Notes: generated from the letters alone by a model not told the origin. A stretch of DNA of 64,000 nucleotides from an uncultured Alphaproteobacteria bacterium (GCA_902582755.1 CACHSZ010000001.1:295982-359981); one strand, 5' to 3'; positions 8,293 through 17,500 are shown, counted from the stretch's first letter. Translations and numbers: made by a program.

Positions 8293-9150
8293 TTAATTTT
8301 CTTTATTTATAAAATAAGTTGCTACGATTACAATTATACCACCAATAAAAGTAATTAAAGTTGGTATTTCATAAAAAATTATAAATGTTAACAACACACC
8401 AAATACAGGAAATAAAGCATAAAATGGAAATACTCTATTAACAGGATACATCCTATATAAATAGAACATCGACATATGTGCAGCGATTGAAACAAAGATA
8501 CCTGAATGTAAAATTAATAACCATGACTGAAAACTAATTTTTTTTATTTCATTTAATGTTTGTCCTTCAAATATTGATGATGAGACAATTAATAATATAA
8601 ATCCAATTAATCCCATTACCGCATTTGTGAGTGTGACTTCTAAATCTTTTAGGTATCTGGAAAATACCTGTGCACTTGCATAAAAGAAGGCCATTAACGT
8701 TATTAAGATTAATGCAAAAATTTCATTTCTTATCAATGGATCAAAGCCTAACAAAATAATGCCAAAAAAAGAAATAAATATAAGTACCCATTTTTTAATA
8801 CTTACTTTCTCTTTTAAAAAAAATGAGCTTAATAATATTGCAAATGGTACAGCCAGTTGAGAACCAATAATTATCGGAGAAACTATGTTTGCTTCATTTA
8901 AAGATAATGTCATAAAAACATTTGCCAAAAAGCCCATAGAAATTGAAAAAAAGAGAAGTGGTAACCAGTATTTTTTTTCAGGAATTCTAAATCGCCAAAA
9001 AGGCAAAAGGCATGTGAAAACCACTAACATTCTTAAACTTCCCATTAATAATGGGGGAACATTTTCATTAAAAATAACTTTCTGAACAGGGTAGGCACTT
9101 CCAAATAAAAAAGTGATTATTAAAATTAAAAAGTAATGTCTTAAAAGCAT
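8293..9150 (-). CDS. EamA/DMT-family transporter
   Basis: The 285-residue hydrophobic protein has about ten membrane segments in two repeated EamA domains, beginning H-Y-F-L-I-L-I-I-T-F-L-F-G-S-A-Y-P. The drug/metabolite transporter superfamily exports or imports small metabolites, amino acids and nucleotides. It is convergent with the SDR gene, seven bases apart, and 23 bases downstream of the phosphotransacylase gene on the same strand, with which it may be co-transcribed. The substrate is unknown. Confidence 0.88.
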   Translation of the reverse strand: MLLRHYFLILIITFLFGSAYPVQKVIFNENVPPLLMGSLRMLVVFTCLLPFWRFRIPEKKYWLPLLFFSISMGFLANVFMTLSLNEANIVSPIIIGSQLAVPFAILLSSFFLKEKVSIKKWVLIFISFFGIILLGFDPLIRNEIFALILITLMAFFYASAQVFSRYLKDLEVTLTNAVMGLIGFILLIVSSSIFEGQTLNEIKKISFQSWLLILHSGIFVSIAAHMSMFYLYRMYPVNRVFPFYALFPVFGVLLTFIIFYEIPTLITFIGGIIVIVATYFINKEN

Positions 9151-9173
9151 TTGAGCTAAAATTTATTTTCTAA

Positions 9174-10073
9174 TTAGTTATTTGCAGCAACTACAGCAGC
9201 CATAATTGATGCAAGTTTAGAATGTTTAGTATCAGCTCTACTAGGAACAACAACTGGTACTTTACCACCAATTACAATTCCTGCCGCACATGCCTTCATA
9301 AAATAAACCATTATTTTAGATAAAGAATTTCCAGTTTCTAAATTAGGTACTAATAAAATATCAGCATCACCAGCAACATCATTTTTGATTCCTTTTATTG
9401 TAGCCGCTTCTTTAGAAACCGCATTATCAAAAGCAAGCGGACCATGAATAAATGCATTAATTCTTTCTTCAAATGCAAGTTCCATAACTTTTTTTGCATC
9501 GACTGAACTTGGCATACTTTCAATTGGATCTTCTGTACCTGATAAAATTGCAACTTTTGGTTTGTTTCTGTTTAATTTGTTATAAAACTGAACAGCATTT
9601 TTGAGAATCTGTAATTTTATATCAACTCTTGGTAAAACATTCAGAGCACCATCAGTGATAAAAAGAGGTTTTTTAAGTTCCGGTGTAGTCATATGCCAAA
9701 TATGACTTAATCTTCTGCCATCAAGTAAATTAAATTCTTTTTTTAAATAAGAGCGCATTAAAATATCAGTATGGAGGTTCCCTTTAATTATAATTTTACT
9801 TTTATTTTCATTAGACATTTGACACGCAACTGAAGCACTATCCTCTTCATCTTTAGCCTCTACAATATTAAAATTAGAAATGTCTAAACTTAATTTTTTC
9901 GCTGTTTCAGCAATTAAACTTTTATTTCCAATTAAAGTTGGATCGATGAGGTTTATATTCTTACCTTCAATTACAGCTGATAATATGCTTTCTTGATTGG
10001 GGCACACAACTGCTGCTGGTATGTTAGGAGTCTCTAAAGCTTTACTTTTAAGATCTTCTGGTAATGTGCTCAT
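9174..10073 (-). CDS. Phosphate acetyl/butyryltransferase family protein
   Basis: The 299-residue protein matches the compact phosphotransacylase (PTA/PTB) family: N-H-containing G-P-L-A-F-D-N-A-V region near residue 215, D-I-L-L-V-P-N-L-E-T-G-N near 250, and a C-terminal G-G-K-V-P-V-V-V-P-S-R-A-D segment. Such enzymes exchange CoA and phosphate on short acyl groups (acetyl, butyryl). It is divergent from a transaminase/alanine dehydrogenase pair. In taurine catabolism a phosphotransacylase works with exactly such a pair, but the linking sulfoacetaldehyde acetyltransferase is not in the window. No acetate or butyrate kinase is adjacent. Confidence 0.85.
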   Translation of the reverse strand: MSTLPEDLKSKALETPNIPAAVVCPNQESILSAVIEGKNINLIDPTLIGNKSLIAETAKKLSLDISNFNIVEAKDEEDSASVACQMSNENKSKIIIKGNLHTDILMRSYLKKEFNLLDGRRLSHIWHMTTPELKKPLFITDGALNVLPRVDIKLQILKNAVQFYNKLNRNKPKVAILSGTEDPIESMPSSVDAKKVMELAFEERINAFIHGPLAFDNAVSKEAATIKGIKNDVAGDADILLVPNLETGNSLSKIMVYFMKACAAGIVIGGKVPVVVPSRADTKHSKLASIMAAVVAANN

Positions 10074-10115
10074 ATTTGGTATTCTCTCTATACCACTGCT
10101 ACAATTTTTCCTATG

Positions 10116-10141
10116 ATATTTCTTTATTGTGTAAGAAATAT
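10116..10141. promoter_or_regulatory. Inverted repeat in divergent promoter region
   Basis: ATATTTCTT (10116-10124), eight-base spacer, AAGAAATAT (10133-10141), in the 118-base gap between the divergent phosphotransacylase and transaminase genes. A TATAAT at 10176-10181 lies only ten bases before the transaminase ATG, so that mRNA may have almost no leader. Arms of nine bases fit a dimeric regulator site; the protein is not known. Confidence 0.4.
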
Positions 10142-10191
10142 TCTTTGATTTATCGATAATTTCATATACTCAATCTATAATAAGGAAAAAA

Positions 10192-11532
10192 ATGGACTTA
10201 GAAAAAAGAACTGAAATACCTAATTCATTAGAAGAACATTGGATGCCATTTACATCTAATAGAGACTATAAAAATAGTCCAAGATTAATGGTTAAGGCAG
10301 AAGGTGTTTATTATACTGATCATTATGGAAATAAATTAATTGATGCAAGCTCAGGATTATTTTGTAGTCCAGCGGGTCATTCAAGACCAGAAATAAGAGA
10401 AGCAGTATCAAAACAATTAGAACAATTAGATTATGTTCAACCATTTCAACAAGGTTTTGGCGGTTCATTTGATTTAGCTAGAAAAGTTTCAAAACATACA
10501 CCCGAAGATTTAAATAAAATATTTTTTACTATTTGTGGTTCATCAGCTGTTGAAACAGCAATAAAAACAGCCATAGCATATTTTAAAGCAAAAGGAGAAG
10601 GTCATAGATCTCACATAGTTGGAAGAGAAAGAGGTTATCATGGAATGAATATTGGAGGAATTTCTGTTGGCGGAATGATTGCTAATAGAAAAACTTTCTC
10701 AAATATTCTCATGCCAAATGTACATCATCTAAGACATACTCATTTACCTGAAAATTTATTTGTAAAAGGCGAACCTGAAACAGGTGCTGATCTAGCAGAT
10801 GATCTTGAAAGAATTGCTGGTAACATAGGCGCTGAAAATATTGCAGCATGTATTGTTGAGCCAGTAGCAGGATCAACAGGAACTTTAGTTCCGCCAAAAG
10901 GATATTTAAAAAGATTAAGAGAAATTTGTGACAAACACGGAATTCTTTTAATTTTTGATGAAGTTATTACTGGCTGGGGAAGAATGGGTGCTCCATTTGC
11001 AGCGCAAGCTTTTGATGTTTGTCCTGATATCATGACAATGGCTAAAGCAATTACTAATGGTGTTGTGCCTTTAGGAGCAGTAGCTTCACGTGATCATATC
11101 TATGACACTATTGTTGATGCTTCACCTACAGGGGCTATAGAATTTTTTCATGGTTATACTTATTCTGCTATACCTGTCTCAATGGCAGCAGGCTTAGCAA
11201 TGCAAGATATAATCGAGAAAGAAGATTTATTTAATAGAGCAAAAGATATGTCTCCATATTTCTTAGATGGTTTATTTACTTTGAAAGACTTAGATATCAT
11301 TACTGATATAAGAGGATATGGAATGATGGGAGGAATTGATATTAAAATGGATGAACGTTTAGGTAAAGCTGGATATGCTTGTTTTAAAAAATTATTTGAA
11401 GCAGGCTTAAGCTTGAAAGCAACAGGTGATTGTTTAATTGTTGCACCTCCATTTACTTGTGAAAAAAAACATATTGATGAGATAATTGAAAAATTAAGAA
11501 CAGGTATCTCAAACTATATGCATGACAGATAA
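10192..11532 (+). CDS. Beta-alanine (omega-amino acid):pyruvate transaminase
   Basis: The 446-residue protein is a class-III PLP aminotransferase. The start, L-E-E-H-W-M-P-F-T-S-N-R, the R-G-Y-H-G-M-N-I-G-G stretch, L-I-F-D-E-V-I-T-G-W-G (Asp binds the PLP ring nitrogen) and M-A-K-A-I-T-N-G (Lys forms the Schiff base) match the beta-alanine/pyruvate transaminase type closely from memory of the Pseudomonas enzyme. It moves an amino group from an omega-amino acid or amine to pyruvate, giving alanine. The stop overlaps the alanine dehydrogenase start (TAATG), so the pair regenerates pyruvate and releases ammonia. Taurine or GABA are alternative donors. Confidence 0.88.
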   Translation: MDLEKRTEIPNSLEEHWMPFTSNRDYKNSPRLMVKAEGVYYTDHYGNKLIDASSGLFCSPAGHSRPEIREAVSKQLEQLDYVQPFQQGFGGSFDLARKVSKHTPEDLNKIFFTICGSSAVETAIKTAIAYFKAKGEGHRSHIVGRERGYHGMNIGGISVGGMIANRKTFSNILMPNVHHLRHTHLPENLFVKGEPETGADLADDLERIAGNIGAENIAACIVEPVAGSTGTLVPPKGYLKRLREICDKHGILLIFDEVITGWGRMGAPFAAQAFDVCPDIMTMAKAITNGVVPLGAVASRDHIYDTIVDASPTGAIEFFHGYTYSAIPVSMAAGLAMQDIIEKEDLFNRAKDMSPYFLDGLFTLKDLDIITDIRGYGMMGGIDIKMDERLGKAGYACFKKLFEAGLSLKATGDCLIVAPPFTCEKKHIDEIIEKLRTGISNYMHDR

Positions 11533-12647
11533 TGAAAATAGGTGTTCCCTCTGAGATCAAAGCTCAGGAGTCTAGGGTTGGTCTTACTCCGCAAAGTGTT
11601 AAAGAATTAGTAAAAGATAAACATACCGTTCTAATTCAAAAGGATGCCGGTATTGGAGCTGGCTTTTCAAATAGTGATTATGAATTGTCAGGTGCTAAAA
11701 TTGTAAATTCCGCTGAAGATGTTTTCAATGATTCTGAAATGATCGTAAAAGTAAAAGAACCTCTAATGAATGAAGTAGCAATGATAAGAGAAAACCAAAT
11801 TTTATTTACTTATTTACATCTTTCAGCAGCTCCAGAATTGACAAAGGGTTTAATTGATTCAAATTCGATTTGTATAGCTTATGAAACGGTAAGTGATCAT
11901 AATAATAAATTACCTCTGCTAGCACCAATGAGTGCTGTAGCAGGTAGAATGTCGATACAAGCAGGAGCTTATTCTCTTGAAAAACATAAGGGTGGAAGTG
12001 GTTTACTTTTAGGTGGGGCACCTGGAGTTCAACCTGGAAATGTATTAATTTTAGGTGGAGGTGTTGTGGGAGAAAATGCAGCAATAATTGCTACAGGTAT
12101 GCAAGCAAAAGTTTTCATCGTTGATAAATCAGAAAAAAGATTGGAAGAATTACAAGAAAAATTTGGTGATAAAATAGAACCACTACATAGTGATAAAATA
12201 AATCTAAAAGATTATATTTCTGAATGTGATTTACTAATTGGCGGAGTACTTGTTCCAGGCTCTAATGCTCCAAAGATTATAACTAAGGACATGATAAAAG
12301 AGATGAAAAGTGGATCTGTAATTGTTGATGTTGCAATTGACCAAGGTGGTTGTGTTGAAACTAGTAAACCAACAACTCATGCAAACCCTACATATGTTGT
12401 TGATGATGTTGTTCATTATTGTGTTGCAAATATGCCAGGGGGAGTTCCAAGAACTTCTACACTTGCTTTAAATGCAGTCACTTTGCCATTTATCCAAAAC
12501 TTAGCTTCTAATGGTTTTAAAGATGCTTTAAAAAATGATAAAAATTTTATGAATGGTTTAAATATTTTTAAAGGTGCCGTTACATATAAAGCTATTGCTG
12601 ATGATTTAAATTATGATTATGCTAATCCAGAAACTTTAGTACACTAA
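11532..12647 (+). CDS. ald: Alanine dehydrogenase
   Basis: The 371-residue protein has the family's usual length and sequence: M-K-I-G-V-P-S-E-I-K at the start, K-E-P-L near residue 75 (substrate lysine), T-Y-L-H-L-S-A (catalytic His near 96), S-A-V-A-G-R-M-S and G-G-G-V-V-G-E-N for NAD binding near 175. It interconverts alanine with pyruvate, NADH and ammonia in the cytoplasm. Translation is coupled to the transaminase through TAATG, which argues for recycling of the alanine formed there. It ends overlapping the convergent methionine synthase gene by four bases. Confidence 0.95.
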   Translation: MKIGVPSEIKAQESRVGLTPQSVKELVKDKHTVLIQKDAGIGAGFSNSDYELSGAKIVNSAEDVFNDSEMIVKVKEPLMNEVAMIRENQILFTYLHLSAAPELTKGLIDSNSICIAYETVSDHNNKLPLLAPMSAVAGRMSIQAGAYSLEKHKGGSGLLLGGAPGVQPGNVLILGGGVVGENAAIIATGMQAKVFIVDKSEKRLEELQEKFGDKIEPLHSDKINLKDYISECDLLIGGVLVPGSNAPKIITKDMIKEMKSGSVIVDVAIDQGGCVETSKPTTHANPTYVVDDVVHYCVANMPGGVPRTSTLALNAVTLPFIQNLASNGFKDALKNDKNFMNGLNIFKGAVTYKAIADDLNYDYANPETLVH

Positions 12648-13693
12648 AAACTATTAGAAGCTTCTACCATTATCTTTAATTTTATTTTTGCCAAATCTCG
12701 AGGTAAGTGACCAAGGCCACAATCAGGAGCAACAATTAATTGTTCCTTATCAATAAACTTTAATGCATCATTTATTCTCGAGACAATTTCTTCTTTAGAC
12801 TCTACTTGAGAGCTTGCTATTTTTACTAAACCAAAAATAACTTTTGTTTGTTTAAAATCTTTTAAAAAATTTAAATCATTATATCGATGAGCATCTTCAA
12901 TAGAAACTGTATCTATAATTGACTCATCTAAAGCTTTACTAATTTTACTGTAAGAATCTAAAGGTGCTTTTGGATAATCTACTGCATCTAATTTATCAGG
13001 ATAGCCGCAACAAATATGTGTAATTTTTTCTATACTTTGATTATTAATATTCTTAAAACATCTTTCTAGGTTTTTAATTCCAAAATTAAGAGCATTTTCT
13101 GGTTTTCTAGCAAACAACGGTTCATCGACTTGAATGTATTTACATCCTGCATCAACCAATCTTTTAATTTCTACATTAATAGCATCAGCTAAGTCTTCAC
13201 CCATATGTTCATCTGAATCATAAAATGTATTTGCTATGGTGTCTGTTATAGTCATTGGTCCAGGTATAGTAATTTTTAAATCTTTATTCGTTAAACTCTG
13301 ATTTTTTTTCCACTCTTCAACCAAAAAAGATTCTTTTGCTTTAACTTTTGAAGTTATTGTTGGTAACCAGCATTTATAATTCCCTGTCCTAGCAACTTTT
13401 TCTGTGAGTTTCTCAAAGTCAATTCCTTCTAAATATCTACAATGATAGTGAATGTAATTTTCTCTTCTAACTTCACCATCGGTTAGGATATCAATACCAC
13501 ATTCTTCCTGATCACTAATTATTTCTTTGCTAGCTTTATTAAATAACTCTTCAACATTATCGCCCATTTTTTTTATTTCATCTTCGTAAAATTTAGTTGG
13601 ATATTCTGTATCTGTACCACCAGAAGCATTAAACCAATCAGTTATTTTTAAGTAGCTTGGTTTTGGATAGGCGCCTATAACAGTCGTTAACAT
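12644..13693 (-). CDS. Core-type cobalamin-independent methionine synthase (MetE C-terminal family)
   Basis: I place the start at the ATG at 13693 (M-L-T-T-V-I-G-A-Y-P), not at the in-frame GTG at 13744, because this leaves seven bases after the preceding gene instead of an overlap and matches the family N-terminus. The roughly 349-residue protein corresponds only to the catalytic MetE barrel. Zinc ligands are present: H-I-C in T-H-I-C-C-G, E in S-I-E-D-A-H-R, C in A-P-D-C-G-L-G. Known relatives transfer a methyl group to a thiol such as homocysteine, often from a donor other than polyglutamyl folate. The donor here is unknown. Confidence 0.88.
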   Translation of the reverse strand: MLTTVIGAYPKPSYLKITDWFNASGGTDTEYPTKFYEDEIKKMGDNVEELFNKASKEIISDQEECGIDILTDGEVRRENYIHYHCRYLEGIDFEKLTEKVARTGNYKCWLPTITSKVKAKESFLVEEWKKNQSLTNKDLKITIPGPMTITDTIANTFYDSDEHMGEDLADAINVEIKRLVDAGCKYIQVDEPLFARKPENALNFGIKNLERCFKNINNQSIEKITHICCGYPDKLDAVDYPKAPLDSYSKISKALDESIIDTVSIEDAHRYNDLNFLKDFKQTKVIFGLVKIASSQVESKEEIVSRINDALKFIDKEQLIVAPDCGLGHLPRDLAKIKLKIMVEASNSF

Positions 13694-13700
13694 ATTTTTA

Positions 13701-15236
13701 TTATTCCATTTTTCTGCTAAATGGTCCAGATTTAGTATTAACACCTGAACTGGAAAGTTTAGTGTTTGATAATTGTCGCTCCTGATGAATCATGCGGTGA
13801 CTTAACAATTTTGATACTAGTTCATGTTTTATATCTTGAAATTCTCTTAAGTCTGATAGATCATTTATTTCCTCAGGATCTTTTTCTAAATCAAATAATA
13901 AACATGGCAATGAAGGAAAATGAACATATTTCCATTTATTATTTCTAATGACCGATAGATTACATTGTTCGGGTGCTAATTTTTTATCTTTAACAAATGA
14001 AGTACTTTCTCTAAAATCATAATCAAAAACAACATATTCTTTATTAGGTGATTTTTTGTATTTATGATTGATATTGTGCATCAGTGATTGACCATTCCAA
14101 TCAATTGGAATGTCACCACCAAGCCATTCTAAAATTGTAGGAGCAACATCTACAGATTCTGTTAAATGGTTAATTTCTTTTGGATTGTTTTGAGGCAGAT
14201 AAATAAATAATGGAATTCTATAAGAAGAGTCCCACCAACCTAATTTCCCCCATAAATTATTTTCATTTAACATTTCTCCATGATCACTAGTAAAAATTAT
14301 CATTGTATTTTCTTCTTGCCCTGTTTCTTTAAGAGCATTCAAAATTTTACCAATATTAAAATCAACTTCTGCGCACATAGCAAAATAGACACTCATAATA
14401 TTTTTGATATCTTGATCTTTTAAAAGATCATAATTAATTTCAGAGAAATTTTCTTTAAGTAAAAATTTTTTACATAACTCTTTAAGTAGTGGATGTTTTT
14501 TTGATAATTCTTTCAGTGAAATATTATTTTTAGATAAGTTAATACTATCTGGATTAAATTTACTAAACCATGGATCAGCTACATGAAAGGGTGGGTGTGG
14601 TTTTAAAAAAGATACATGCATAAAAAATGAATCTTTAACCTTTTTTAAGTCGTTAACAACTTTGTCTGCTAAAAATGCAGTGTCTGAAAATTCAGTTGGA
14701 ATATAATATGGTTCATAAATATACGCTTGATCATCTTTAGGCTTTCTTCCTTTGTACAAATCTTCTGCTTTATTAATTTCAAAACCATTTTGATTAAGAT
14801 GGTTAGCCCAAGGTTCTGGTTTTCCTCCTGGTAAAACACAACCATCATCAAACCCTTCCATTGGTGATTCATATGTAAAATTTTTTTTATCTTTTGGATC
14901 CAAGTATCTCGGATCCCAAGAGGTATCAGTGTATCCGTAAAGTCTTGGATTATAATTTAGTTTTCGAACTTCTTTAGCGATATTTGTAAATCTTTTATCA
15001 AGAGGAGCACCATTATATACTGAACGATGTATAAATGGATATAAACCAGTCAGCATAGTAGTTCTAGATGGACCACAAGGGACAATTCCAGCAAAATGTG
15101 ATTTAAAAATTATACTTTGTGAAGCAAGTTTGTCTAAGTTTGGTGTTAGAGCATATGGATGATTTAGGAAGCTAAAGCAGTCAAAACGCCATTGATCAGC
15201 ACATATAAAAAGAACAGATTTTTTAGATTTTTCCAT
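13701..15236 (-). CDS. Phosphonate monoester hydrolase / sulfatase-like enzyme (alkaline phosphatase superfamily)
   Basis: Start taken at ATG 15236; the longer reading from 15245 needs a TTG. The protein of about 511 residues has the metal-binding A-D-Q-W-R near residue 13, the formylglycine-type core C54-G-P-S-R, H-P-P-F, and F-T-S-D-H-G-E. The order and wording (L-T-G-L-Y, D-x-R-Y, S-V-D-V-A-P-T-I-L-E-W-L-G-G, Y-D-F-R-E) closely resemble rhizobial phosphonate monoester hydrolase, a promiscuous enzyme acting on phosphonate monoesters, phosphodiesters and sulfate esters. Cys54 would need conversion to formylglycine. No signal peptide, so cytoplasmic. It is followed seven bases later by the methionine synthase. 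Sulfate-ester activity is an alternative. Confidence 0.85.
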   Translation of the reverse strand: MEKSKKSVLFICADQWRFDCFSFLNHPYALTPNLDKLASQSIIFKSHFAGIVPCGPSRTTMLTGLYPFIHRSVYNGAPLDKRFTNIAKEVRKLNYNPRLYGYTDTSWDPRYLDPKDKKNFTYESPMEGFDDGCVLPGGKPEPWANHLNQNGFEINKAEDLYKGRKPKDDQAYIYEPYYIPTEFSDTAFLADKVVNDLKKVKDSFFMHVSFLKPHPPFHVADPWFSKFNPDSINLSKNNISLKELSKKHPLLKELCKKFLLKENFSEINYDLLKDQDIKNIMSVYFAMCAEVDFNIGKILNALKETGQEENTMIIFTSDHGEMLNENNLWGKLGWWDSSYRIPLFIYLPQNNPKEINHLTESVDVAPTILEWLGGDIPIDWNGQSLMHNINHKYKKSPNKEYVVFDYDFRESTSFVKDKKLAPEQCNLSVIRNNKWKYVHFPSLPCLLFDLEKDPEEINDLSDLREFQDIKHELVSKLLSHRMIHQERQLSNTKLSSSGVNTKSGPFSRKME

Positions 15237-15278
15237 ATTTACCAATAATTATTAAAGTAATTAATTAAGAAGAAATAC

Positions 15279-15300
15279 ACAATTTTTTTAAAAAAATTGT
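15279..15300. repeat. Perfect AT-rich palindrome in a divergent promoter region
   Basis: ACAA, seven T, seven A, TTGT: a 22-base perfect palindrome without loop between the hydrolase gene (minus) and the peptide-type transporter (plus). The adjoining T and A tracts would bend DNA. It may be an operator or a promoter upstream element. It is not placed to terminate either gene. Confidence 0.4.
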
Positions 15301-15387
15301 AATAAAAACGTCAAATATTTTTGCTAAAAAGTCAAAATTGTTTACAAACAAAATCATACGATAAATTTATCTTATAGGAGAAAATAT

Positions 15388-17442
15388 ATGTTAAAAAAAC
15401 TATTCATAGCGTTAGTATTTTCTTCCGCAACCTTTGTCTGGAGTGGAAGCTCTTTTGCAGGTGGTCATTGCGTAGGTACAACAATGAACGATGCACAGAC
15501 AGGCGGAAAATATCCTCAGCAATATGAGTTATCAGAATATGAAAGTGCAGCCGGCTGTACTATGAAGTTTTCAGATAATCCAAATATTGCTAGCATAAAC
15601 GCTACAATACAAGGTAACCCAGGAAGTCTACCTCCAGTTGAGGATAGATTACCTGATGAACCGCTTGTTGTAGTACCATATGAGTCTATTGGTAAATATG
15701 GAAATACAATAAACTTCTTATCGAACGCAACTGAAGCTGGAACTTCTGATATGTTATCTACAAGACACGTTAACTTATTACGTTTTGCTGATGACTTAAC
15801 TACAATTGTTCCAAACGTTGCTAAAGATTATGAGTGGAATGATGATTTCACTACTTTAACATTCATGTTACGTAAAGGTCACAAGTGGTCAAATGGTGAA
15901 CCTTTTGTGGCTAGAGATGTTGAGTTTTGGTACGAAGATTTGATGATGAATCCAAAGATTCGTGAAAAACCATATCCATATCTTTTAGTTGGTGGTGAGC
16001 CAATGACTGTTGATGTAATTGATGATCAAACAGTAAGATTTAACTTACCATCTCCGTTCCCTGGTTTAACTGCAACTATTGCATGGTCATATAACCAGTT
16101 CTTCATGCCTTCACATTTCCTAGAACAATTCCATCCGGAAATTGATTCAAATGCTGATGCAAATGCTCAGGCATTAGGATTTGCAGATGGTTATGATGCT
16201 TTAGCAGCATATTATGGTAACTCAGGTTGGACTGATACTCCAACTCCTTTACTAGCTAAACCAGATCTAGTTGCTGGATTACCTTATGCAGCTTATCCTT
16301 CTTTAGAAGCTTACATGACTATTGAAGACACTACTGAAGGTAGAGTCTATGCAGCTAACCCATACTTTTTCCAAGTTGATACAGCTGGGAATCAATTACC
16401 ATACATTGATTATCAAAATGAAAGATACATCAATGAAAATGAAATAAGATTGTTAAAACTTGTTAATGGTGAAGTTGATTATAAATCACAGTCTGTTCAA
16501 TTAGAGTCCGCTCCTCAATTACTTGATGGTGCTGAGTCTGGTGGATATCAAGTTCAAATCAATCCAGGTTGTGGTGCTGCATTATTTAGCTTTAATGTAA
16601 CACATCCTGATCCTGAAAAACGTAAAGTCTATGGGGATATTCGTTTCCGTCAAGCAATGTCAATTGCAATGAATAGAGACGAGATCAACGAAGTTGCATA
16701 TTACGGTTTAGGTAAAGTTGAGCAGTTTGTAGGATTTTCTCCTGCACCTGACTTCGTTCCTGAAAGTATAAAAATGCATATGACTCAATACGATCCAGAT
16801 GGAGCTAATGCTCTGCTTGATGAAGTAGGATTAAAAGACGTTGATGGTGATGGATTTAGAGAATTACCAAATGGTGATGCTCTAGCTATTAACATTGACT
16901 ATGCTACTCAAGGTATTGGTGGTGTTGAAGTTGAACTTGTTGCAAGATACTTCAATGAAGTAGGAGTAAAAACTACTTTTAAAGAGGTAACTCCAGATGA
17001 ATATCGTGGTTCGCAAGCTGCTAACCAACTTGACGTTCATGTTTGGGATAAAGGTCAACCATTAGCAATTGTTGCTGGTAACCCAGAAACATTTAAACCT
17101 CCGTTTGGTAACTACTTTAACCATACACAAGGTTTAGATTGGGCAGCATACATTGATAGTAATGGTGACGAAGGTACTAAACCTCCTCAGTGGGTATATG
17201 ACTTAAGTGATGGAATTGATAAATTCCAATCTTACGCTCTTGGTACTGCTGAATCTAATGAGTGGGGTGAAAAAATTGCAACAATGTTAACAGAGCAAAG
17301 TCTATTGATTGGTACGGTGAAAGCACCTTTCCCAACTTATCATAGAAATGCTTTGAAAAACTTTACGCAGTTTAAAACTACTTCGTATGAGTATTATAGA
17401 ACATACCCATACCTAGCTACTCAATGGTGGTTAGACGAGTAA
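15388..17442 (+). CDS. ABC transporter substrate-binding protein, family 5 (Dpp/Opp type)
   Basis: The 684-residue protein has a signal peptide (cleavage after S-F-A, residue 24; mature A-G-G-H-C) and the family-5 binding-protein signature around W-N-D-D-F-T-T-L-T-F-M-L-R-K-G-H-K-W-S-N-G-E-P (residues about 150-172). It is longer than DppA/OppA (about 530). Large family-5 proteins in alphaproteobacteria bind oligopeptides or oligosaccharides. AGGAG seven bases before the ATG gives a strong start. A 12-base-stem hairpin follows. The full permease and ATPase set lies downstream, and the run continues into sugar and sulfonate enzymes, favouring a sugar-like ligand (inference). Confidence 0.9.
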   Translation: MLKKLFIALVFSSATFVWSGSSFAGGHCVGTTMNDAQTGGKYPQQYELSEYESAAGCTMKFSDNPNIASINATIQGNPGSLPPVEDRLPDEPLVVVPYESIGKYGNTINFLSNATEAGTSDMLSTRHVNLLRFADDLTTIVPNVAKDYEWNDDFTTLTFMLRKGHKWSNGEPFVARDVEFWYEDLMMNPKIREKPYPYLLVGGEPMTVDVIDDQTVRFNLPSPFPGLTATIAWSYNQFFMPSHFLEQFHPEIDSNADANAQALGFADGYDALAAYYGNSGWTDTPTPLLAKPDLVAGLPYAAYPSLEAYMTIEDTTEGRVYAANPYFFQVDTAGNQLPYIDYQNERYINENEIRLLKLVNGEVDYKSQSVQLESAPQLLDGAESGGYQVQINPGCGAALFSFNVTHPDPEKRKVYGDIRFRQAMSIAMNRDEINEVAYYGLGKVEQFVGFSPAPDFVPESIKMHMTQYDPDGANALLDEVGLKDVDGDGFRELPNGDALAINIDYATQGIGGVEVELVARYFNEVGVKTTFKEVTPDEYRGSQAANQLDVHVWDKGQPLAIVAGNPETFKPPFGNYFNHTQGLDWAAYIDSNGDEGTKPPQWVYDLSDGIDKFQSYALGTAESNEWGEKIATMLTEQSLLIGTVKAPFPTYHRNALKNFTQFKTTSYEYYRTYPYLATQWWLDE

Positions 17443-17463
17443 TTTAACTCAATAAATAATAAA

Positions 17464-17500
17464 AAAAGCGGCAATTATATATTGCCGCTTTTCTTTTTTT
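17464..17500 (+). terminator. Strong hairpin with T-tract before the permease gene
   Basis: Twelve-base perfect stem AAAAGCGGCAAT (17464-17475) / ATTGCCGCTTTT (17481-17492), five-base loop, then a T-rich tract to 17500. It ends 29 bases before the permease start in the same direction, so leaky termination or mRNA protection is likely. Confidence 0.88.

Noticed and set aside
13694..13744. GTG-initiated extension of the methionine synthase into the hydrolase gene
   Set aside because: The added residues have no family match and would overlap the upstream gene; the ATG at 13693 gives the expected N-terminus.
15279..15300. The T7A7 palindrome as a terminator
   Set aside because: It lies upstream of both flanking genes and has no loop or GC stem.
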